Positions 35,196 to 45,186 of a DNA stretch of 64,000 nt are shown piece after piece. How positions within the stretch are numbered: the first letter of the stretch is position 1; each line of letters opens with the position of its first letter. The notes beneath the pieces were generated by a model, which worked only from the letters and a program-made list of their open reading frames with translations, did not search any database and was not told the origin of the DNA. The stretch is taken from assembly GCF_900099825.1 (NCBI RefSeq), contig NZ_LT629693.1:124001-188000 (forward strand), read 5' to 3'. The translations under genes and the position numbers were made by a program. The stretch is from Bradyrhizobium ottawaense (GTDB taxonomy: Bacteria > Pseudomonadota > Alphaproteobacteria > Rhizobiales > Xanthobacteraceae).

Positions 35196-36179
35196 CTATT
35201 GCGGGACGATGCCCGCCGCCCGAATGAGCGGCAACAAACGCGCCTCCTCGCTGGCGCGGAACGCGGTGACCTCATCGGGCGACGTCGGCCATGCGGTCGC
35301 GCCCAGTTCCTCGAAACGCCGCTTCAGATCGGCATCGCCTAACGCCTTCAGCGTCTGTGCGTTGATTTGTGCAACCATGTCCGCCGGCACGCCGGCCGGA
35401 CCGCACAGAGCGGCCCATGACGTCATCTCGTAGCCCTGCAGCAGTTCGGCCATCGCCGGCGTATCCGGGAGAGCCGGGCTCCGCGTTCGCCCCGTAACGG
35501 CAATCGGTTTGACCGATCCTTCGCGCACCGCGGAAAGCGAGCCCGGCAGATTGTCGAACAGCATGTTCACCCGTCCGGCCAAAAGGTCCATCAGCGCGGG
35601 ATTGCCGCCCTTGTAGGGAATATGCTGCACATCGACGCCGGCCATGCTCTTCATCATCTCGCCGGACAGATGCAGCGTGGTGCCGATGCCGGCCGAGGCG
35701 TAGTTGTACTTGCCCGGATTTTGCTTGAGCAACGCGAGCAGATCCTTGGCATTGGATGCGGGAAAGTCCTTCGCGGCCACCAGGATGTTCGGCAACTGCC
35801 ACAGGCCGCTGACGAACGTGAAGTCATCGGCCGGCCTGTAAGGCAGTTTCGCATAGGTACCGATCGCGATCACGTTGTTCGCGATTCCGCCCATGCCGAC
35901 GGTGTAACCGTCCGGGGTGGATTTCGCGACGGCATCGTTGGCGATCACGCCGCCGGCGCCCACACGATTCTCGACCACGAACTGCTGCCCGGTCAGCGCG
36001 CTCATCTTCTGGCAGAACACGCGCGAAAGGCTGTCGGTGGCGCCGCCCGCGGCGAAGCCGAGCACGTAGCGCACCGAACGCGTCGGCCAGGTCTGTTGCG
36101 CCGATGCGAGGTGGGGAAACAGAGGTGATGCGCCAATCAAAGCGAGCACACGACGACGGTCGATCCTGGCCCCTGGCAT
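35196..36179 (-). CDS. Bug/TctC family tripartite tricarboxylate transporter receptor
   Basis: Periplasmic solute receptor of 327 aa, Bug family. The ATG at 36179 has agggaga 7 bases upstream and starts a twin-arginine-like signal (IDRRRVLALIGASPL). Family sequence includes VRYVLGFAAGGATDSLSRV, VVENRVGAGGVIANDAVAKS and HIPYKGGNPALMDLLAGRV. Bug receptors bind carboxylates, but the membrane subunits TctA/TctB are absent here, so this is an orphan, as is common. A broken paralogue is divergent on the right. Confidence 0.9.
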   Translation of the reverse strand: MPGARIDRRRVLALIGASPLFPHLASAQQTWPTRSVRYVLGFAAGGATDSLSRVFCQKMSALTGQQFVVENRVGAGGVIANDAVAKSTPDGYTVGMGGIANNVIAIGTYAKLPYRPADDFTFVSGLWQLPNILVAAKDFPASNAKDLLALLKQNPGKYNYASAGIGTTLHLSGEMMKSMAGVDVQHIPYKGGNPALMDLLAGRVNMLFDNLPGSLSAVREGSVKPIAVTGRTRSPALPDTPAMAELLQGYEMTSWAALCGPAGVPADMVAQINAQTLKALGDADLKRRFEELGATAWPTSPDEVTAFRASEEARLLPLIRAAGIVPQ

Positions 36180-36344
36180 GGTCGATCTCCCTGCAAGCGT
36201 GTCGGCGACTGCAATCGCTCTCGCGCAAAATGAAGCACGGCACGAAACATCCTGCACGCGCAAAATGCCGCACCCAAAGCCGGTTTGTTTCGCGCTGCGA
36301 ACCAACGTCTGCTATGGAAACTTTAAAAGACGTCGGACGGAGGA

Positions 36345-37321
36345 ATGCGCGTGAGATTTTCGAGAACGATCGCTGCGGTCGCAGCGCTGCTGTGTGCCCT
36401 ACCCTTTGCCGCCCGCGCCGACGACGAGACTACCCTTCCCGCCCGATCACGCTGATGCATGGATTTGGCGCCGGCGGCAATGCCGACGCGATCGCGCGTA
36501 TCGTCGCGGACGGCCTCTCCCGCCGGCTCGGCAAGCCGGTCATCGTCGAGGCCCGTCCCGGCGCCGGCGGCAACATCGCCTCCGACCGCGTCGCGAAAGC
36601 CGCGCCCGACGGCTACACGTTGATCATGCTGACCGGCGGCCACGCAGTATCGGCCGCGATGTACAAGACGCTGCCGTTCGATCCCGTCGACGATTTTCGG
36701 ATGATCTCGACGACGGTGTTCTTTCCCTTCGTCGTCGCGGTCAAGGCGGGTTCGCGTTTTCAGACGCTCGCAGATGTGATCGCGGAAGCCAAAGCCTAGC
36801 CGGACACGCTGACCTACAGCTCGGTCGGCGTCGGATCGACCCAGCATCTGGTTGGCGAACTGCTGTCATCGATGGCCGGCATCAACATGATCCATGTGCC
36901 CTACAAGGGCGGTGGCGGCCCGATCAACGACCTGCTCGGCGGCCAGATCGATATCCTGATCGATACGCTGACGATATCAGCGCCGCAGCTTGCTGCCGGC
37001 ACGATCCGCGGCCTGGGCGTGACCAGCGCAAAGCCGTGGTTTTCGATTCCCGGCGTGCCGCCGGTCGCCGCGACCGTTCCGGGCTTCGAGGTCCGGTCAT
37101 GGCTCGGCCTTGCCACCAGCAAGGGCGTGCCCGCGCCTGTGGTCGAGAGGCTCAATCGCGAAGTGCGGGCCGTGCTCGATATGCCGGAAGTCCGAGGCAA
37201 GCTGGAGGCCATGGGCAACGAGGTCCGCGGCACCTCGCCCGAGGAGATGCGGACCATGATCGCCTCCGAGATCACGCGCTGGAAGCAGGTGATCGGCGCT
37301 GCAAAGATTCCGCAGCAATGA
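36345..37321 (+). pseudogene. Broken Bug/TctC family receptor gene (frameshift plus internal stop)
   Basis: The signal peptide starts at the ATG 36345 (RFSRTIAAVAALLCALPFAA) but its frame runs into TGA at 36453. The mature protein continues in another frame from YPSRPITLMHGFGAGGNADA, so one frameshift lies at about 36420-36430. A second lesion is a TAG at 36797-36799 after VIAEAKA; the same frame then continues with PDTLTYSSVGVGSTQHLVGE to the natural stop at 37319-37321. Everything else is preserved (VEARPGAGGNIASDRVAKA, HVPYKGGGGPINDLLGG). The two lesions point to recent inactivation. Sequencing error could explain the frameshift but less easily both. Confidence 0.88.
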
Positions 37322-37365
37322 GCCACGGGTAACCGTTGCCTTGAGGTCGGTGCGCCCCCCCGAAA

Positions 37366-37812
37366 TCAGCCCTTGCCGATGTGGCCCCAGGCGGCATCCC
37401 AATCCTCGCCCGCGGCGTCGATGACACGGCCGTCGGCCTCGAAGAACTTGTTCGGGACCTGGAAGATCGCGAGCATCAGCCCGCCTTGCGGGCACCAGGC
37501 AACGTGACGGCTGCCTTCCTCGCGCCAGATGAATTCGCCGGCTTTGCATTCGATGCCTTGCGCCGGCCCCTCCTTGTCGACCAGCGAGCCTTCGAGCACA
37601 TAGGTCTGCTCGATGTTGACGTGCTCGTGGTCGGGCAAGACAGCGCCCGGTGCAAAACGCATCAGCGCGGTCATCAGCCCGGTCTTTTTATCGAACAGCA
37701 GCGTCTTGGCTTCGCAGCCGGGAAAGCGCGTCTTTTGCCATTCCATGCTGTCGGGACGAACCAGGTGGGAATGGGTGTCTGCGGTCGCGCTCTGCGGCGT
37801 CACGGCGTCCAT
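37366..37812 (-). CDS. Cupin domain protein
   Basis: Small cupin, 148 aa. The ATG at 37812 has ggagg 7 bases upstream, so the longer frame is not used. Cupin motif 1 is PDHEHVNIEQTYVLEGSL (metal-ligand histidines and glutamate), and motif 2 is GEFIWREEGSRHVAWCPQGG. The function could be an enzyme (dioxygenase or isomerase) or a sensor domain. Its upstream region is shared with the divergent cyclase gene. Confidence 0.82.
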   Translation of the reverse strand: MDAVTPQSATADTHSHLVRPDSMEWQKTRFPGCEAKTLLFDKKTGLMTALMRFAPGAVLPDHEHVNIEQTYVLEGSLVDKEGPAQGIECKAGEFIWREEGSRHVAWCPQGGLMLAIFQVPNKFFEADGRVIDAAGEDWDAAWGHIGKG

Positions 37813-37983
37813 GGCAATCCTCCCGATGCATTTTGCGGCGACAGTAGCAGCTTTGGCCAAGGACGTCAGCCGGCAAGGCCTGGACTGACGAGGCCTGGAC
37901 CGACGCCGGATCCCGTCTTGTCCGCCGCCGCTCCCGCTTGTCCGATCGGTACATCTGGCGCGCTTGTGGATCACGGGTTGAAC

Positions 37984-38721
37984 ATGGCGGCCTTGCAACA
38001 TTCGAAATTCTGCAAGGGGTGCTGGGAGCAGATGCATCTGCCGGTGCCGCTCCGCGGCGTGATCTCTGCGCCCTTTCGGGCGTTCGGCGTCCGCCCGAGC
38101 CGAATGAATCCCAATACCTGCACCATCTGCGAATTGATGTTCACGAAGGTGATGCGCGCCCGCAAGATCACCATCGACGCCACCATCATGTTTGCCGATT
38201 TGCGCGGCTACACCAGCCTTTCCCAATCCCGGTCACCGGATGCCATCTCGGGGCTGCTCGACGCCTTCTACGATGAATGCGCCAACGCGATCTGGGCCCA
38301 TGACGGCCTCCTCAACAAGACGATCGGCGATGCGGTGATGGCCGTCTTCAACTTTCCCTTGCAGCGCGACGACCACGCCAGGAACGCGTTGTTGGCGGCG
38401 CGCGAGATTCAGAATAACTGGCGCGAGCGGCGTGACAGTCTTGCCGGCACCCTTGGGCTGACCGCTGGAGAGCTGGGCATTGGCATCGGCATCCACGCCG
38501 GCGAACTCAGCTTCGGCGAGTTCGGCCAGTCGCACCGCGATCTCACCGCCATCGGCAACGTCGTCAATAAGGCGTCGCGCGCCCAGTCCGTCGCCGAAGC
38601 CGACCAGATTCTGGTGACCGAGGCGGTCTATCAGCGCGCCCGATCGGATTTGCAGGATAGTCAGCCCAGGACATTCCAGCTCAAGGGGTTTGATACCCCG
38701 ACCGAGCTCTACGCCGCCTGA
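37984..38721 (+). CDS. Small class III adenylate/guanylate cyclase with N-terminal CxxC motifs
   Basis: Cyclase of about 245 aa. The catalytic domain (~55-245) has ATIMFADLRGYTSLS (metal-binding Asp), NKTIGDAVMAVFNF (second Asp) and AIGNVVNKASRAQSVAE (Asn/Arg catalytic region). The N-terminus has two cysteine pairs, FCKGCW and TCTICE, about 33 residues apart, which could hold zinc or an iron-sulfur cluster or be a redox switch. The start at 37984 is the most likely; an in-frame GTG lies 18 bases upstream and no strong ribosome binding site is seen for either. Confidence 0.8.
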   Translation: MAALQHSKFCKGCWEQMHLPVPLRGVISAPFRAFGVRPSRMNPNTCTICELMFTKVMRARKITIDATIMFADLRGYTSLSQSRSPDAISGLLDAFYDECANAIWAHDGLLNKTIGDAVMAVFNFPLQRDDHARNALLAAREIQNNWRERRDSLAGTLGLTAGELGIGIGIHAGELSFGEFGQSHRDLTAIGNVVNKASRAQSVAEADQILVTEAVYQRARSDLQDSQPRTFQLKGFDTPTELYAA

Positions 38722-38739
38722 CCGGTCATCTCGAAGAAA

Positions 38740-39108
38740 TCACCACAGGTTCTTGCCATCAATGACCGTCACCGGCACCGCGTCGAGGTCGACATCGTCG
38801 AACAGCCGCGCATTGATGCCGACCTTCGGATTGTCAAAATCCGGCTTGCCGGTCGACCAGTCCGGCGATTCCGAATAGGTGCCGCAACCGCAATTCGCGC
38901 AGAAATGATGTTTGACGGTGCGGCTGCCCCAGCGATAGGTCGCAACGTTTTCGGGCGGTGACGTCAGGCGAAACTGCGCCGGCGTATAGTAGGCCCACAG
39001 CGCGCCACGCTTGGCGCACAGCGAACAGGTGCAACGGGTCACGCCGGCCGGCGCCTCGCTCACCTCGAATTGCGTCTCGCCGCAATGACAGCTTCCCTTG
39101 ATTGGCAC
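38740..39108 (-). CDS. GFA family (glutathione-dependent formaldehyde-activating-like) protein
   Basis: Zinc-binding protein of 122 aa. The GFA (CENP-V) fold is shown by the cysteine set CHCGE (Cys7, Cys9), CTCSLCAKRG and FCANCGCGTYSE. The founding activity, S-hydroxymethylglutathione synthesis, is questioned for many members, so the function is open. It is convergent with the cyclase, 19 bases away. Confidence 0.87.
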   Translation of the reverse strand: MPIKGSCHCGETQFEVSEAPAGVTRCTCSLCAKRGALWAYYTPAQFRLTSPPENVATYRWGSRTVKHHFCANCGCGTYSESPDWSTGKPDFDNPKVGINARLFDDVDLDAVPVTVIDGKNLW

Positions 39109-39300
39109 GATCCGCTCCCTCCCAGTGACCCGATATGGCCAATGTCATAACCGGGGCCCGCTGACAGCATGGTGTCAGCAGTAGATGACCGGCGCAGGCC
39201 GGTTGACGCCGACCGATGCATCCGGATGGCGTTGCCGCTGATCTGCGGAAATTGCTAGGCTTTCCGTTCCCGTCAGAACGAATCGCGGAGATCAGGTTTC

Positions 39301-40026
39301 TTGGGCTTCCTCTTCGTCCTCATCGTCGGGCTTGTCGCCGGCACCATCTCGGGCATCGTCGGCACCGGTTCATCGATCATGCTGATGCCGGTGTTGATCT
39401 ATCAATACGGGCCGAAGGAAGCCGTCCCGATCATGGCGGTCGCGGCGGTGATGGCGAACCTGTCGCGGATTCTGGCCTGGTGGCGCGAAGTCGACTGGCG
39501 CGCCTGCTTCGCCTATTCGGTCACGGGGATTCCAGCGGCGGCACTCGGCGCGCGGACGCTGCTGGCGCTCCCCTCGCATGCCGTCGATCTCGCGATTGGC
39601 CTGTTTCTGATCGCGATGGTCCCGGTGCGGCACTGGCTGGCCAAGCACCAGCTCAAAACGCAGCTCTGGCACCTCGCCGTCGGCGGCGCCGTGATCGGCT
39701 ACCTCACCGGCATCGTGGTCTCGACCGGTCCGCTCAGCGTTCCCTTGTTTCTGTTTTACGGGTTAACCAAGGGCGCGTTCCTGGCGACGGAAGCCGCAAG
39801 CTCGCTCGGGCTCTATCTGAGCAAGTCCGTCACCTTCGAACGGTTCGGCGCGTTGACCTCGGACGTCGCGCTGAAAGGCCTGATCGCCGGCGCCTCGCTG
39901 ATGTCGGGCGCCTTCATCGCCAAGCGCTTCGTGCTGCGGCTCGATCCCAACGTGTTCCGCCTGCTGATGGACGGCATCATGATCGCAGCCGGGTTGTCCC
40001 TGCTGTGGTCGGCGGCCTTTTCATAA
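39301..40026 (+). CDS. TauE/SafE-type sulfite exporter family permease
   Basis: Polytopic membrane protein, 241 aa, about eight helices. It starts with TTG at 39301 (GFLFVLIVGLVAGTISGIVGTGSS), which includes the family motif G-x-x-SGI-x-GTGS. The two-repeat topology has a second copy at GGAVIGYLTGIVVSTG. These carriers export sulfite, sulfoacetate or other C2 organosulfur anions; no sulfur genes are close by. An internal ATG would remove the first helix, so the TTG start is preferred. Confidence 0.85.
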   Translation: MGFLFVLIVGLVAGTISGIVGTGSSIMLMPVLIYQYGPKEAVPIMAVAAVMANLSRILAWWREVDWRACFAYSVTGIPAAALGARTLLALPSHAVDLAIGLFLIAMVPVRHWLAKHQLKTQLWHLAVGGAVIGYLTGIVVSTGPLSVPLFLFYGLTKGAFLATEAASSLGLYLSKSVTFERFGALTSDVALKGLIAGASLMSGAFIAKRFVLRLDPNVFRLLMDGIMIAAGLSLLWSAAFS

Positions 40027-40167
40027 AATTTCCCTGAACCCGGCCGGTCAATCTGAACCAATCGCGGCGAAAGCCCGACGAAGTGACGCGAGTCACATCA
40101 TTTCGGTTAGTGACCACAGATATTGGCTGGGGTTGCATTTCAACCGCCCCAGCCTGGAGGGATCAAG

Positions 40168-41052
40168 ATGAACCGGGGAATTATCGGCGCCATCGTCGCC
40201 GTCGTTATTGCCGTGATTATTGCCGCGGGCAGCTGGTACACCGTCGATCAGACCGAGCGCGGCGTGCTGCTGCGCTATGGCGCGGTGGTCGGCACCGCAC
40301 AGCCGGGCCTCGGCTTCAAGGTCCCGCTGATGGACACCGTCGAGAAGGTCAGCGTCAAAACCACGACCTTTACGTGGGACAAGATGAACTCCTACTCCTA
40401 CGACCAGCAGCCGGCCGACCTGAAGATCAGTGTCACGTTGCGTGCATCGCCGGACAAGGTCTCGGACCTCTATGCAAAATTCGGATCGCTGCAGACGGCG
40501 GTCAACCAGGTCGTCAGCCCGGTCGTCAACCAGCAGGTCAAGGTCGTGTTCGGCCGCTACACCGCGGTGAAGGCCATTCAGGACCGCGGTCCGCTGAACG
40601 GCGCGATCAAGGACGCCATCACCGCGACACTGAAGGACGACCCGATGATCATCATCGAGAGCGTCCAGCTCGAAAATATCGAATTCAGCCAGAACTATCT
40701 GCACTCGATCGAGCAGCGCATGCTGGCCGAGGTCGAAGTGCAAAAGCTGCAGCAGAACGCCGAGCGCGAAAAAGTCCAGGCCCAGATCACGGTGACGCAG
40801 GCCACCGCGAAAGCCAACGCGGTCCGCGCCGAAGCGCAAGCCAACGCCGAAGCCACCCGGTTGAACGGCGAAGCCAAGGCGTCCAACATCAAGATCACCG
40901 GCGAAGCCGAAGCCGCCGCCATCGAGGCGCGCGGCAAGGCGCTGGGCAACAATCCGAACCTCGTCACCCTGGTGCAGGCCGAACGCTGGAACGGCGTGCT
41001 GCCGACCACGATGGTGCCGGGCTCGTCGGTGCCGTTCGTGTCGGTCAAATAG
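40168..41052 (+). CDS. Band 7 / SPFH family protein (prohibitin/HflC-like)
   Basis: Membrane-anchored SPFH protein of 294 aa. It starts at ATG 40168 with ggaggg 8 bases upstream. One N-terminal transmembrane helix (IIGAIVAVVIAVIIAAGSWY) is followed by the band-7 domain (TERGVLLRYGAVVGTAQPGL to ~residue 180) and a coiled-coil rich in Ala/Glu (ATRLNGEAKASNIKITGEAE). These proteins form membrane rings that organise lipid domains and modulate FtsH-type proteases. It stands alone without hflK, so it is prohibitin-like rather than HflC of an HflKC pair. A decayed copy of its C-terminus follows. Confidence 0.88.
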   Translation: MNRGIIGAIVAVVIAVIIAAGSWYTVDQTERGVLLRYGAVVGTAQPGLGFKVPLMDTVEKVSVKTTTFTWDKMNSYSYDQQPADLKISVTLRASPDKVSDLYAKFGSLQTAVNQVVSPVVNQQVKVVFGRYTAVKAIQDRGPLNGAIKDAITATLKDDPMIIIESVQLENIEFSQNYLHSIEQRMLAEVEVQKLQQNAEREKVQAQITVTQATAKANAVRAEAQANAEATRLNGEAKASNIKITGEAEAAAIEARGKALGNNPNLVTLVQAERWNGVLPTTMVPGSSVPFVSVK

Positions 41053-41084
41053 GGTCCCACTTCATTGCGCGGCGCCGACAAAGC

Positions 41085-41206
41085 AGCCGCGCGATGATGC
41101 CGAGCGCGAGAAGGCCCACGCCGGCGCGACGCGGCTCGCGGGCAAGGCCAAGCCTCAAGTATCCGCATCGCAGGCGAAGCCGAAGCCGTTGATGATTTTA
41201 GTTGAG
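41085..41206 (+). pseudogene. Frameshifted partial duplicate of the band-7 C-terminal coiled coil
   Basis: Immediately after the band-7 stop the DNA reads DAEREKAHAGATRLAGKAKP and, after a frameshift, SSIRIAGEAEAVDDF. This parallels NAEREKVQ...ATRLNGEAKASNIKITGEAEAAA of the intact gene (residues ~200-255). The block is shorter, so the intervening part has been deleted. It is a remnant of a tandem copy. Confidence 0.72.
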
Positions 41207-42147
41207 AGCGCAGCCAACCTCCGGACGAGATAATCCTCTTGAACGACGTAAATTTACGGGGCTTTGCGCCTTGCGTGTTGAAAAACACGAAAGAGTTCTG
41301 TTGCGCACTCACTTTTGGTTGTTAGGCGAATTGCCTACACCTCGTCATTACGACTATGACAATCGTATTGCTTGAATTCGACGTTTGCGGAAAAAGGACT
41401 TTGCGCAAGCAAGCATCACAGGGTCGCTCAGCGACCCGGATGCGAGCTTCGAGAACCCGGGCGACACATCTTGCTTCAACGGCGCCGCATGCATTTGGTG
41501 CCGCAAGTAGGCGGCCGTTGTGGTCGATGTTGCCCTGGAGCTGAAGCCTTCGTGTCGCAGTCGGAGCAAGGGGAGCCGCGGGTCATCAAGGCCCGATGGG
41601 CAGGAAAGGCAGGCGCGTGATGCGCAAGGTGATTATCACCTCCACGATGATGTTAACCGTCGTGCTCGTTGGCTCGGCTTTCTGGCCGACAGCAAAGCCC
41701 GATGTCGAACGTTTCGGAGACAGCGTTTACGAGACGATCTGGGTATGGCGAATTCCGGCTTATGCGAACAATCCGTCCTGGCGCATTCGCTGGAGTTGGA
41801 GCGATCCACTTCGGGCGGAAGCGAGATGTTGCCGGGCATTGCCGACCGGTTCCGTGCCGCGGGATAATCCGCCAATGCTGCTTTCAACGCGCGAGATACG
41901 AATTTAGATGCGCGCTTGCCGATGGCCTCACCTGGTTGCTCGGCTCCGGCGTACCGTAGACAGCAGCGCATCCGACGGCAGTCCGGATCAGTTGAGCGTC
42001 GAGAGAAGCAACCGCATTTGATTCAAATTTGGATTGCAGTTGATGTTACTTTTTATCCTTAACCAGAAACCTGCTCTTTGATTTACATCTGGAGGATGCG
42101 GTTTACCTTGCCTCCGCGACCAAAGCGGAATCAGGGACAACAACAAA
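41207..42147. other. Gene-poor region with one doubtful small gene
   Basis: About 940 bases with lower GC than elsewhere, particularly 41960-42110 (AT-rich runs such as ttgattcaaatttgg). I see one doubtful frame at 41620-41907 (listed separately). The segment just before 42148 (ttgatttacatctggaggat) contains a purine-rich site but 70 bases from the next start. No rRNA, tRNA or transposase piece was recognised. Confidence 0.4.
41620..41907 (+). CDS. Doubtful small secreted protein
   Basis: A 95-aa frame starting RKVIITSTMMLTVVLVGSAF, which looks like a signal peptide, preceded by ggaaagg about 10 bases upstream. The mature part is rich in Trp and Arg with a cysteine pair. No family is recognised. 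It could be chance, since the C-terminal half has no clear composition bias. Confidence 0.3.
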   Translation: MRKVIITSTMMLTVVLVGSAFWPTAKPDVERFGDSVYETIWVWRIPAYANNPSWRIRWSWSDPLRAEARCCRALPTGSVPRDNPPMLLSTREIRI

Positions 42148-42762
42148 ATGCACCGGTTAAGCCTCAACCTCTCGCTGGTTTTCTTTCTGGCCGCACCGGC
42201 CTTCAGCGTAGCTGCCGATGATACCAAAATAGACCGACCGAATTCGGTTATCGCAACTGCTCGCGTTGGGTGTTCCCTGCACCCCAAAGCTGAGGAACCA
42301 TCCGATCCATCGTCGACCTCGGCAATCCCTCACGCCGAAAAATTCGTCGCTCGGGAACATTTCAAGGAAGACATCTCGTCCGGCGCCGCCGTCAGGATTT
42401 CCTGGCTCGGCGCGACATTCGCGCGCCGGTTCACGGGCAAGGTCGAGGGCGATGCGGGCGGCACATCGTTTCGAACTTACGTCCTGAACTCATCCTCCAG
42501 CGATCAGGAGATCCTGGCGGAACTCGGCCGAGGCCATGAGAGCAGCCTGGTCGATGTCTGGTGCCTGTTGCGACAGCAGCCCGGCGGTGACAGTGGCGCA
42601 CTGCAAACCAGTTCCAATCCCAACATCTTTTTTGTCCGTGATCTCGCGGGTGAGCTTGGCGTCGTAGACGCGATCTGGGGAGGCGTGGGGTGGGAAATTG
42701 GCGCGAGCCCCGTGGGGGACAAGCGAAGATGGCCGTCCGGAACGCGCGTATTTTCACGCTGA
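42148..42762 (+). CDS. Secreted hypothetical protein
   Basis: Exported protein of 204 aa. Signal peptide LSLNLSLVFFLAAPAFSVAA, then a mature domain with cysteines at ~42 and ~140 that could pair. The middle has ISWLGATFARRFTGKVEGDA, and the C-terminus IWGGVGWEIGASPVGDKRRW. No recognised family or catalytic motif. GC content is lower than in the neighbouring radA, so it may be part of the accessory stretch between alr and radA. Confidence 0.6.
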   Translation: MHRLSLNLSLVFFLAAPAFSVAADDTKIDRPNSVIATARVGCSLHPKAEEPSDPSSTSAIPHAEKFVAREHFKEDISSGAAVRISWLGATFARRFTGKVEGDAGGTSFRTYVLNSSSSDQEILAELGRGHESSLVDVWCLLRQQPGGDSGALQTSSNPNIFFVRDLAGELGVVDAIWGGVGWEIGASPVGDKRRWPSGTRVFSR

Positions 42763-42909
42763 CCACCCTTATCTCCAATAGACCGTGCCTTGCGGGGCCA
42801 GAAACGGCGACCGCGCCAAAGCGCTCAATGATTCGCTCAATAATGGATGGATCGTACCCGGTGGCCTAACCGTGCTATGGACACTGCGCGAAAGCGCGAC
42901 TCACCCTTC

Positions 42910-44373
<1,464 letters not shown>

Positions 44374-44536
44374 AGCGGCGTGACGCGCCCCGCCCTCGCC
44401 GCTATACAACGCGCGCGAAGGGCGAGCGGGATGGCGCGATATCTGGCCTTGCGGGATATGCCATATGCCCGTCACCTAGGGTGTCCTGACATGACGATTC
44501 GCTGCTTGAGAACCTTTGAGCGGACCTGACCAGCCG

Positions 44537-45166
44537 ATGCCGATAACGATACTCGATCTCGTCCTGCTTGGGGTGATGCTGATTTCGGGGCTGCTTGCCC
44601 TGGTGCGCGGCTTCATGCGCGAAATCCTGTCGATCGCGGCATGGGGCGCTGCGGCGCTGGTCACGCTTTATGCCTTCGCAAAACTGCTGCCGACCGCAAA
44701 AACCTATTTCAACAACGACACCGTCGCCTCGGTCGTGGTGGTGGCCGGCACCTTCATCGGCACGCTGATCGTGGTGTCCATCATCACCGTGCGGATTTCG
44801 GACATGATCCTGGATTCCCGGATCGGCGCGCTGGACCGCACGCTCGGGTTCCTGTTCGGGCTCGGCCGCGGCCTTTTGATCGTGGTGGTGGCCTATCAGT
44901 TCTTCGTCTGGCTGGTTCCGGACAAGCAGCGCCCCGACTGGATTACCGGGGCGAAGTCCCGGGTGGTGCTGCAGGGAACCGGCGATTGGTTAATGTCGCT
45001 CTTGCCTGACGACCCCGAGAACACCATCTTAAAGAGATTCAAGAAGAATAAACCCGAAGACGATCAAACTGACACCGACCAGGCAGCCCCTGCGTCCGGT
45101 GATGGCTACAGTAAACCTGCCCGTGACAGCCTTAAAAAGCTGATCGAGAAACCCGCGGGCAAATAA
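44537..45166 (+). CDS. cvpA: CvpA family membrane protein
   Basis: Four-helix inner-membrane protein, 209 aa, with the family opening DLVLLGVMLISGLLALVRGF and the arginine-rich loop RGFMREILSIAAWG. The C-terminal ~55 residues are charged and cytoplasmic. CvpA is named for colicin V production, but its usual role is envelope maintenance. It precedes purF, the conserved order. The start is the ATG at 44537; an upstream in-frame ATG at 44516 is possible. Confidence 0.92.
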   Translation: MPITILDLVLLGVMLISGLLALVRGFMREILSIAAWGAAALVTLYAFAKLLPTAKTYFNNDTVASVVVVAGTFIGTLIVVSIITVRISDMILDSRIGALDRTLGFLFGLGRGLLIVVVAYQFFVWLVPDKQRPDWITGAKSRVVLQGTGDWLMSLLPDDPENTILKRFKKNKPEDDQTDTDQAAPASGDGYSKPARDSLKKLIEKPAGK

Positions 45167-45186
45167 TTCTGGCCAGAAGAGAGGCG

